The position numbers were made by a program, and so were the translations under genes. Under the pieces are notes generated by a model. It was not told where the DNA came from. It did not search any database and saw nothing but the letters and a program-made list of their open reading frames with translations. 64,000 nt of DNA from Lingula anatina (lineage: Eukaryota; Brachiopoda; Lingulata; Lingulida; Lingulidae). This document shows, piece by piece, positions 13,524-23,600 of this stretch. The stretch covers positions 115,230 through 179,229 of the forward strand of contig NW_019775192.1 of the NCBI RefSeq assembly GCF_001039355.2, read 5' to 3'. How positions within the stretch are numbered: position 1 is the first letter of the stretch; each line of letters begins with the position of its first letter.

Positions 13524-14159
13524 TTAAAGGGGAAAACAACTTTCTGGGGACCTAAATTCAATAAAATCCGACCCCCCTCTTCTCTCTAGATCTGCCCATC
13601 ACGTTTTACCCACTGTAAGCGTAAGCCCAATTTTTGGAGGGGGGGGGGGGGTAATTATCCTGTGGTGACATCATTGCCTGAACTCTCTGCCATTGGCCTA
13701 CACATTATAATGCGGTGTGTAATGCCTTTGCACGGGTACGACATGTTTACCTCGCGAAGAAAGCACTAACGATACAAAAAATGGAACACATTATCCTGGA
13801 CTTTCGTGCATTCTGATTATGTAAAACATATCTTCCTAGTAGCGCTTGGACTATTTTTAAAGGATTATTTAAAAGTGGCTATGCATATCATAGACAGCTG
13901 AAACCAGGAAAACTAACTGTATTAAAAAATTGAAATAAAATACTGTAAGGCTTATTTCAGCATTTATTTGCAAACGTACATTTTCTATAGTATTATCTAA
14001 TTTGCTGACAGTCGGGCAGTTGGACGATAAAGGCACGGTGTATGCTTATAAACAATGGAATAATACGCTTTAATTCCCAAAATGTTTCGATTCTGTTGAT
14101 GTAAGCCACCTATGCACATGAGCAGTAACAGGTCCCCATAAAGTTGTATTCCCCTTTAA
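13524..14159. mobile_element. TTAA-flanked element with about 30 bp terminal inverted repeats (636 bp)
   Basis: The left end, TTAAAGGGGAAAACAACTTT followed by CTGGGGACC, is matched by the reverse complement of 14130-14159 with only a few differences. TTAA lies at both edges, as in piggyBac-type insertions. There is no transposase ORF, so it is non-autonomous. The first bases, TTAAAGGG, are shared with the shorter MITE family found elsewhere in this window, suggesting a common transposase. Confidence 0.65.
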
Positions 14160-14637
14160 ATACAGAAAAGGTTTGTGTACCTTGGTTGCCACATAAAGTT
14201 GGTAAATTGTAAAATATTTGTGCGACAGATTAGTCCAAGAGAGGAAAAAGCATAAGTACAAATAAATGAAACTAGAAAATAGAATAAAAATTTAAAAATA
14301 TCAAAATAAATTCACATTAGTCTAAAGATTCAAAGCAGTAGTTATCAAAAGTTACATTACTTTATAGGAAAGGAAGTTAAAATAAGAAAAACCTAATCTA
14401 TTAGGTGAAGGTTAAAGTAGGGCATAGTGAACAGAATGATTATAGATAATAAAAGAAAATATCAGAAAAGCAGCTTAAGATTTTGTACAAAAATCAAATT
14501 CTCACTTAATAATAAATATAAAGAAATTCAAAAATTGCACTGAGGACAACATTCCATTTATGATTAAGTATCATAAAAAGTATGTGAGAATTTGATTTGT
14601 AAGGTTAAGTATAATTGAATCATATGAGTGTTATTAA

Positions 14638-14682
14638 TGTGAGTGAAGGTGTTCATCTAATGTGAATGAAGGTGTTCATCTA
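14638..14682. repeat. 23 bp tandem duplication across the carrier stop codon
   Basis: The motif GTGAATGAAGGTGTTCATCT at 14662-14681 is repeated with one change 23 bases lower, at 14639-14658. The inner copy encodes the C-terminal DEHLHSH, and the stop TAG forms at the copy junction. Without the duplication the same frame would have ended at TAA, so the protein end is unchanged. Confidence 0.8.
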
Positions 14683-16552
14683 CCTTGATGACTTCATCAT
14701 AGCCAAAACGCAACCGCAACTGTTCAAAAAAGATGAACGTGAAAATTGTGTGTGGTCCAAGTCTCACCCAGGCAGGCACAAAACCCTGAAAAAATAGAAA
14801 ATAAAACATCAATACAAATAACTAAATATACACATACACATGTAATTAAACAACATTTTTTTTAATCAAAAATCAATCCTATGACTAAAGCAAGATTTGT
14901 ATTGTAACAGTACTGAAGATGTGCACATATTTTTTGTCACCTCGTACAACTAGGCTGTGACATACGTATATACTATATATATGATAACTATTCATCGCAG
15001 CTTGAGTAGAATATGCACAGGGGGTACCACATTTGAAAAAAGTTAACACAGGTTTTGAAATGCCATATAAAGTATGTGATTTGGATGGCTTCATCTGCAC
15101 ATTCTGAAAGTCTTTTCCAAAAATAGCAAGAAAAAACTTCTAGATGGCATTAGTGTTATGAAACCTAAAGGGACTGAACCTAAGAACTTGTAAATTAATA
15201 GCTCCTGTTTAATATTAACAATTTTTAAAAATTTGTGGCACAATAACTTGATTAGTGTTTCACTCAACATGTACTGATTTTCAACAGTACACATAACACA
15301 TTTCTGAGAAAATTGGATCCTTTTAATTCCTCTGATGACAATTTATTTCTTGAGAAAACTAAAAGATTTTGGTAAAACAGAAGTATTTTCATAAACTTTT
15401 ATAAAGCTAAAGGCAGTGAGAGGTATTAAAAGAGATTTTACTCTGCTGCTTATTTTAACTTCAATTCTTAACTTTGTTTTTCTTTTTCATACATCAATTA
15501 ATTTTTGATTTTCTCATCTTACACTTAAATGATTTTATACTTCACTAGTAAGAGCAACAGCAAAAACAAATTTCTGGGGTGTACTTTACACATATTAGCT
15601 GAATAAATAGCTGTTCCAGTCAACCACAAATGATCTTATATTTCAGAAATCATGACAATTTAAATAATGCGTGTAAACCTTAGTGTTTATGTAAACTATC
15701 TCTATGATGAATTATCATTTGTGTGCATACAGTTTAATATCTTTTGCAGAGGGCATATAATGGAGGTAAAGATATGGATATTGCTTTAAGTTTCCATTGT
15801 TGTGAATCTTCAGAACATAACACATTCACAACACATACCTTGAAAAATCCTAATGGACCAACAGCTGCAATATCTTTGAAACAAGCTAAAATATTCTGAA
15901 AACAACAGAAAATTGTTGAACAAACAGAACAATATCAATATCATAATGGTCAAAATCTAATTTATAAATCCCACACATGCATCAATGAACAGACACACCT
16001 GCACACTCTCTCTCCTAATATTTCTGTATTATTCACATTTATTTTAAAAAACAAAGTGATTGAAAAAAGTGAAATTCTAAATTCATATACAGCAACTAAA
16101 GCCTCTGTTAACAAAGGAAAAAAGCTTTAGAATCCAGGGGCCATTTATTACCCAAATTTTGCCTTTAAAATAACTTTGGTTCAAGAAAATGACATATATT
16201 TTAATAAAGCCCTTTTTATCAACTGATCATTGTTGAAGTTGAGAATAAAACAACTGACCAAGACAAAAATTTGATGGTTCCATCTTATTGAAAGAAACCA
16301 TACAATCGGATAAGCTCACCTTATATTGCCCTGGGGCAGCATTCATAAATCTTGTTTTCATCACATCCAATGGCTGGGTCAATAATGTTGCTATAGTACC
16401 CTATCATGAAATAATGATTAACAATAGGATGACATATTTGACAACTATAACAGGGTCATAAGAAAATGCTGTTAACTGTTATTACTTTGGAACACCAGGC
16501 AAAGATATTGCAAAAAGGTTCCATCATCAATTTACTTATGATAATCATTATT

Positions 16553-16586
<34 letters not shown>

Positions 16587-19459
16587 AGAAATAAGTAACA
16601 GATATATTAATTTTAAACAACAAAGTCTGTTATATCAAGAAAAATGTCAATTTATCAAAATATTAAATACTTACAGCAATAAAACTACAGAGAAAATGTG
16701 TTCGCATGTTATCTTCAAATTTCCCTGTAGACATAACCATTTGCTTAATTTGGTCATAGAATGAAAGCTGAAAATATTACAAATATAACTCAATTTGCTT
16801 CTTCATATTTTGGGATGTATATTAACATCATTCCATCATCTATCAAAAGAAAGAATCGAAATATTATAATGTAGATGTATGCAAAGCAATTTCACCCCAA
16901 TTTTACTTGTCAATGAGCAGCATGAGAGAACTTGCCTGACCAACAGTGACAAAGACAGCTCTTGAGCTAGCCATAGTAGCACCAGAAAATAATCGTCTTC
17001 CACCTTCTTCACTGTATACTCTCCATAATCCATCTAAGGCATGTTTGTAGCTAAATATGAGATCATATAATTTAACCACAATTTAATTTCACCATTCTTT
17101 TAAAATCAGGAAAATATAAAGAATTGTAGGCTATCTAATATTAGTATGTGTATGCCCAATCTTATAACTTTTTCTTTTATTCCAATCAAATATTGATTTA
17201 GTAGTGTTGCTTACCCTCGTCTCTGTTCCGGTGGAAGTTTCATGTCATTTTGCATTCTACAGTTAAATAAAAATACAATTTAAGTTGGAAGCAAAAATGC
17301 AGTCCATTCAATGTTGTGAACTACTTTCATTATTCGGTCTTTATATTGTACATTTTTGTCATTTCTTGCACCTTATACCTACACATTAAATGCATGACTT
17401 TCAAAAACTGACATAAGAATCTATCATTAAAGATATAATTGTTTTCTGTAAATGAAAAAAATTGTACAAAAATTTATCAAAATGTAGTTTTTTAAATTTA
17501 AATAAGTCCCTGTTAACTTTAAACCAATCTCACCTGACATTCACCATATCTCCAGGTGTACCTACAACACCTCCTGTAGAACCTGCCACCGCTGCTACAA
17601 GAACTTTTTCATAAAATGGCATTTGCCTTCCATCCTCTGTCAGCTTCTTTTTAGCAGTTTCATAAATAGCAAATCTTGTCAGGGAATATGTCAGCTGTGA
17701 ACAAGAAATTTTAAAATAAATCTCAGTGTAACAGAAGATCAAAATATGAAATGGATCGGCTTTATTGTTCAAAAATTCATCCTGACACAAGTCCCCAAAT
17801 TATTGCACGAACAATAAAATGTGCAGCATCTGATCCAGCTTCAGTTCCGTCTTTGGTAAAACAGCAGACTGAGGTATACTAAGATAAAAAAGCATATGGT
17901 AATAGCATCAAGTTGGCCTGACTTAATACATTCAAGACTAATGTGACACGCTTCTGATCCAGTTCCATTTCTGACTTTGGTAAAACAGCAGACAGAGGTA
18001 TATTTAGATTTAAAAAAGTGGTAATAACATCAAGTTGCCTAAGTATATTCAAGACTAATGTGACATGCTTCTGATTATCAACAACTTAATATACATAAAA
18101 ACGTGACTTAAGCGGTTATGAAAGGTGTTACCTAAAATGGGTTAACACTGTAATTTTTACATCTTAGTGGTGTCTTAGATATATTCTTAAGATAATATAA
18201 ATAAAAAATAAGAACCTACCAAAAATATCATTCAGAAACTATACCTACCTGTCTAACTAGGGAAGCAGATAGGCCATTGTATAAACCTAAAATTCCATCA
18301 TTTTTCACAACCTTAACGCCCATTTTTACAAAGCCCATGTCTGATTTCTGTTGGGTCTGAAGATGGACCTGTCAATTTTTAAAGAAAACAAACATATAAG
18401 AAATCCACTATTCACTCTATTAATTTTATATGTATTATATGGCACTGAAGTTGTAAGGCAGTCCAAAAGCACTGAGCTGCAGTTCAACTCTCATCATTAT
18501 TAATTTATTTCATCAATCAATTATTGAATCACCACCAAAGTCTAACTGATTCCAAGTTAACTCATTTCTGACCAATCCTTAAAATTTTATCAAAATCTAT
18601 CTAATACATTTTGGGTTAGGCTTTAAACCAACATTGGCAAAAACAGCCTTTTTGCTGGAGGTAATCAAAATCCACATATATCATAAACTTTTTCAAATGA
18701 TACTGTAGTCAACATAACAAACCTTTATAAGCTATGTTAAAGGGATAATAACTCTTCATATGAGATCTATATTTCAGAATAAAAACATTGTGAATAACTC
18801 ATAAAAATATAATATATTCTGTTTTACCACAAAAAAAGGCAGTTATAGCTATTATTCAGATATCTGAGCTTGTCTTTAGACCACGTGACCTCCACTGATG
18901 GCTATACTCTTAAGAGATTTTAACAAAAAACCAAACTTTTTAGAAAAAAACCAGGGACTAACTATGAATGTAAAAATGGACTCATTAATTAACCATTGGT
19001 AAGTATGGGAAAATTGTTGTTTACTCCAGGAAAATTCATCTTTTGGTCGAAACGAAGAGTTATTATCCCTTTAAACTAACAAAGAGTCAATTACATATTA
19101 CAAGAATAAGCATAAAACTGAAAAAAAAATATACTCAACTATTATGGACATTAATCTAAATAAAATCTTTTATTACTGTTGAACACTAAAATAATCTTCG
19201 GTATTTTTAGCAAAAGTCAACTTCTGGCTGCTGCACCTATTATTATTTAACCAGAAAAAATACAATGGCAATTTAAAACAACCATGACATTGCTAATCTA
19301 TAAAACAGATTATAATGAAAACATCATGCTCAATGTTTTGGTTTGAGTCACGACCTTGAGGAGATCCAAGGGATGAGTGCAGCATGCTGCCCCTGCGCTG
19401 GCAAACCCTCCAAAAAACCAACGCCCGACTCTCTTAGTCTCTGGTTGTGTGTCAGACAT
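14657..19459 (-). CDS. SLC25A10: Mitochondrial dicarboxylate carrier (SLC25A10 type)
   Basis: Nine exons on the minus strand, in transcript order: 19459-19355, 18368-18249, 17694-17534, 17256-17215, 17050-16936, 16767-16675, 16400-16320, 15895-15839, 14785-14657 (TAG). They encode 300 residues. The inner-membrane carrier family exchanges malate, succinate and similar dicarboxylates for phosphate or sulfur compounds. Three carrier signatures are visible, one per repeat: HPLDLLK, GTPGDMVNVR and TQPLDVMKTR. The N-terminal RWFFGGFASAGAACCTHPLD and the segment YKHALDGLWRVYSEEGGRR are characteristic of the dicarboxylate carrier rather than the oxoglutarate or uncoupling-protein branches. The start ATG is preceded in frame by TGA six bases upstream. 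The intron after exon 5 begins with GC instead of GT. Length agrees with the family. It is divergent from CEP112. Confidence 0.93.
16554..16585. repeat. Poly(A) run of about 32 bases (poly-U in the carrier pre-mRNA)
   Basis: An uninterrupted A tract lies inside the carrier intron between exons 16767-16675 and 16400-16320. There is no clear element attached to it; the exact length may be unreliable. Confidence 0.8.
16931..16940 (-). other. Non-canonical GC 5' splice site (CAG|GCAAGT)
   Basis: Exon 5 of the carrier ends GGTCAG at 16936 and the intron starts GCAAGT. The downstream exon begins at 16767 after TTTTCAG, and the reading frame (VTVGQ then LSFYDQ) is continuous with the family. The rest of the site matches U1 consensus perfectly, as is usual for GC-AG introns. 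Confidence 0.85.
17820..18075. repeat. Imperfect tandem repeat, period about 117-124 bp
   Basis: Two diverged copies share CTGATCCAG, a CTTTGGTAAAACAGCAGAC block, a CATCAAGTTG block and TTCAAGACTAATGTGACA. A third partial start follows at about 18070. The repeat lies in the carrier intron between exons 18368-18249 and 17694-17534. Confidence 0.75.
18737..19074 (+). mobile_element. TTAA-flanked MITE, copy 2 (338 bp)
   Basis: It begins TTAAAGGGATAATAACTCTT and ends with the inverted match GAAGAGTTATTATCCCTTTAA. A CTCTTAAGAG palindrome sits near the centre. It lies in intron 1 of the carrier gene, in the same orientation as the copy at 63268. It has no coding capacity. Confidence 0.85.
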
Positions 19460-20642
19460 ATTTCACTAAGTACTAAGCCCCACGTCCTTCCACTTCTCCT
19501 TCTTCCCAGACCTTGATCACAACACCTGAGCTGCGGTTGGAATGCGAGTGAATGGTAAAGTCCTTCTGAAATGGGTCAAGGGCAATATGTACTAAAGTTG
19601 CATTAAGGTTCGATGCAAGTTAAAAACAGCTGGGTAATTAAGGGTCTGTTACCGTACCAAGGCCACTTCTGTCCCCGTAAAAATCGGCTCGGATTTGATT
19701 ATCAAGAGACTGATGCTTAACAGGAGTTTATTTAGAGCAAGCGAACGGTTCAAAGTTAAGGAGTTACGTCATTTAACTGGGGCGCGTTCAGATAACAAAC
19801 TCATGATGGTTTTAAATCCTTCGCCTTACTTCGCTTCAGACAGGACGTGTTTTAAAAATCCTATACTTATATATCATGTATAATTTTTGAATATAGGGTT
19901 GTTTTAAATACAAAATTAACTACATTTTCACCTTTTTTTCTGCGCTACTAGTCATAAGCCTTTGTATAAAGTAAAAAAAATACGTTAAGGTCAACAATGA
20001 GCACGTAACTCTTCCACTTTGACCTTGATGGGAAATCCTTGCTTAATCGTTTTCATCTTGCCACCCATAGTAAAATATATAGGGCTTTACGCATGCGCAC
20101 CGGGAAAGTACAACAGCAAAATACATTTGAAAACGAGAAGTGTCATGTATATTTCTTGACATTATATAAGTTTGCATGTCAATTATTAAACATCTGTATG
20201 TTGCAGATACATGAAAATATATTTTCCACTACTTTTCTAATATTGAAGGTGAGTTTAATAGCATACTTAGTTCATAATAATAGGAAAACCCCCAGCACTT
20301 TCTGACCGTTTAGTAATGTACGATTGACTTTGTTTATATCGACTCAGGCTGTGCACTAAGTAAAGTGTAACACTGTATATGTATATGTGCTACATGGCTA
20401 TATATTTTTATTGGAAAATTTATGATGATGATGTTAAATAACTGAAAAAACATTCGATATCGCTGATGATCAATGCAATGACCTGAAATAGACTCCAAAG
20501 TGTTTGAACTGGAAGTGACAGTGTAATTCATAATGTTTATCCAGACAGATTAAACGTTATGTCTTATGACTTATGTATACTATTTTGACAAATGACTAAA
20601 GTATAACTCTTTGCATTAGTTGTGATCTTGGTCATTTGAAAA
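19460..20642. promoter_or_regulatory. Divergent promoter region between the carrier and CEP112
   Basis: This 1.2 kb gap separates the two start codons. Four ERR/SF1-type half-sites (TNAAGGTCA) are visible: AGACCTTGA at 19508-19516 (8/9, minus), TCAAGGGCA at 19576-19584 (8/9), TTAAGGTCA at 19985-19993 (9/9) and TGACCTTGA at 20020-20028 (9/9, minus). TACGCATGCGCA at 20088-20099 matches the NRF1 palindrome at 11 of 12 positions. A consensus donor TTGAAG|GTGAGT at 20249 and an acceptor at 20619 suggest a 5' UTR intron for CEP112. Short ORFs in this stretch show no protein character. Function is inferred from motifs only. Confidence 0.5.
20620..20642 (+). other. CEP112: Probable 5' UTR of CEP112 after a UTR intron (20249-20619)
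   Basis: The sequence TTGCATTAG at 20611-20619 is an acceptor candidate placed 23 bases before the start ATG. The donor TTGAAG|GTGAGT at 20248/20249 would close an upstream non-coding exon. The pairing is an inference from splice consensus only. Confidence 0.4.
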
Positions 20643-23600
20643 ATGGAAGATCCTGAGGTCCTTGCAAGTGAATTGGATCGGGAGTTTGATGTGCATCTAG
20701 CAGATATGAAACCTTTTGTGCTCAGGCTAGTGCATAAGTCAGGTATGTTATATTGAAGGACAATTTAAATTACAAAAATAATATCTGCTTCAGTATACCT
20801 ATTTTACTATCTCAAAACTAGCTGACAGAGGTCCTACTATACTGAAATTATTGTTTAAACTAATTAGTAGTTGAAATTATTTTTCTTAATTAAGTTTTAG
20901 TTTTTTTTTTCAAGCAAAAAAGTGACATACTATAGTGTGAATAAAAAGTTTCTTTTGGTTGCTTCATACTTCACAAGATGGTGGACACCATTTGGCAAAG
21001 AGGGAAAAATTGAATCAGTGATAATACAAATTTTTATCAATTATTATTCTGTTCATTCTTACAGAGAGGCAGAGATGTGCATTGTGGATCAAAAAGATGT
21101 GTGAACCACCAGGATCTGGTATATCAGGAAGGTGTGTTCTCTCTCTCTCTCTCTCTCTCTGTCTCTGTCTGTCTGTCTGTCTGTCTCAATTGCCTAGTTA
21201 TTTTCATCTATTATGTTTTTTTAAAGGAAAAACAGAAATATGTATGCCCTCCTAATGCTACACATGCTGAAAAGGGGTGCACTTGAAGGTCCATTTACAC
21301 AGAGACCCGGGGAAGGTCCCCTAGATACATTGCCAGCTTACATGGTGAGTTTTTAACAGGTTTAACAGCCATTCATCGAATAAATTTGTAAATATGAAGT
21401 ATATATCTATTAATTTTCTCAATATTTGAATACATATTCAATAATTTTCTTAAGGAATATGTAAGATGTGGAATTATATGTAATTGTATAGTGATGGTAT
21501 TACGTAATTGGCATTGTATTTTTTAGTCCATATACTTCGATGAAAGTACATCTGTAAAGGGTGAAGAGGCAGATCGAGTAAGTTTTATGTATCATCAGAT
21601 ATTATTTTCATATCTGTTTTCTTACTTCCTTTTTTCAAGAGATCTTAGACAGTGTCTTTATGCCTGCTATTATTAAATATTCAGACAAGAACATGTTCTA
21701 ACAGTTGTTCTTTCATAATTAGCAGTGCAGTAGAATTGGTGTATGTATGAAGTAAGGATATATGAATGAAACTTCAAGTTCTGATATTCTTCATACCACT
21801 TCAAACGAGGCAAGAATTTCTGAAGTTCTTGAATGATTGACTGACTTTGGTAAAATATTTTAAAAAGTTTTTTTAATGCCTCTAATGGTAAAATTAACTA
21901 TTCAGAGCTCTAAATGATTAAAGCCTTGTCTACCTACAACAAACATTAGTAAAGGGATTTAATTTTTACAGAAAAACCTCCCAGACTGGGTGAATGGCCT
22001 TGGTGACTCTTCCACAGTGCTCAGGTCTTCCAGTATGGGTGAGCCCAGTGCCTCCTCTACTTTAAGACAAGGAATGTCCTCCAGGGAGAGATTGGCTCAA
22101 ATTACTCAATCACCAAGCAGAAGGTACAGACATACTTTTGTGGAGTATTTGTGGTATTGAATTAAAGCCTTATTTCTGAGGTTGTGTATGGTATTTTAAT
22201 TATTTTAATTATTGGCGTTTCATGGTCTAATAAACTTGCTTGCATAGTAAAAAAATTATATCTCTTTAACATTTTTATTTTATGTTCACAAAGCTCTCCC
22301 CTCTGTTACTCTTTTCTTTCACATTTTATTACATACCGTTTTTTTTTTTTTTCATACACAGACGAACACACACAGCTATAGGGATAGATAGGGGACGCCC
22401 ATCAAGTCCAGGAAGATCAAGGACCTATCCGTCACTACCCAGGGTATGATATGTAAATTATATATATTATACGGAAAACTCTAAATGCTGGATTAAAGAA
22501 AAATGTTCCAAAAGCATACATGCTTGACAAAAATGCAGTTTTAGGATCAGATAAATACACATTTCTTTAATGTTGAAAAGTTTCACCTAGTACTTATCAG
22601 GAAACTTGAGTGCAACTGACTTGTGACTGTGAGTAATAAGCAAGAGTGTCCTTACTTGCTCATTTGGTGGTGCATTGAGTGAGCGTGCACTTTACATTTC
22701 ATTGAGACTGACTGAGTAGCCACTTACTTCACTTTACCTTTTTTTCATAAGAAAGTGCACTTATTAAGTTGCTAAGTTTTATTATGTTTAAAGAGATAAA
22801 ATGGCAAGCCTCAGGTTATCCTTATCTACTTGCAGGAGAAGTCTCCAAGCAGAAATAGGATAACTTTCTCTGATGGAGAAGATGTTGAAGGTAAGAAAAA
22901 AATGAGCTGCGTTATTCACAAGGGTGATTGTATTCTACTAGTCTCCCATTTTTTGTAAAAAATCTTTGTTTTGTTTACATAATAAAAAAAAAATTTGAAA
23001 GTTTGAAGGGAATTTTCAGATTCCAAAGTTGTCAATCTCCTCTCTGTTTTAAACAACAATATTTTTATCAGCAAAATAATATCTTTTGAAGGTAAAGATT
23101 TTGTACCTTCTAAAATATAGTAAGACTTAAGTTACTATTTGCTTGAAGAGCTGATGTTTTGTCTTAATATTTCTATTTATTTATTTATTTTCTTAGACGG
23201 AAGAAAGAGTCCACATAGCTCCCCGGTGCCCAGTAGATCTTCCATAAGGTCGCCTACTAATAGAAAAGCCAATGAGGTATTCCATTTCATTAAAATAAAT
23301 ACATATTTTGGGCTATAAACATGCTTTTCTTTTCATTCATATATAGCTCTGTGTCAAAGTAATGCTCTGAAATGTTTTTCAGAATAATTTAATGTATTAA
23401 AACAACTATTGCCACTGTTGAGTCTACAAAATTTGTGTGTATTATTATAATTTTGTTTTAGGGCAATGACTGGAGTAGGCCTGTCAATTCATTACATGGG
23501 CCTTCCAGTTTGAAAGGTACAGTGTTTTCATTGGTGTATGCAAATTAATTTCCTTAAATATGTATTATGTAGACAGGTGAAACACTATCATTTGTTCAGT

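Larger units (their letters stand above)
11037..14656. other. Convergent intergenic / 3' UTR stretch
   Basis: No coding exon could be supported here. The stretch separates the plus-strand stereocilin/mesothelin-like gene from the minus-strand carrier and must hold the carrier's 3' UTR, whose polyadenylation site I could not fix. It contains two inverted-repeat elements (13306-13459 and 13524-14159) and is otherwise AT-rich, with scattered short ORFs that have no recognisable protein character. Confidence 0.6.

Noticed and set aside
20039-20305. 88-codon plus-strand ORF upstream of CEP112
   Set aside because: It crosses the probable 5' UTR donor at 20249 and has no recognisable protein character.
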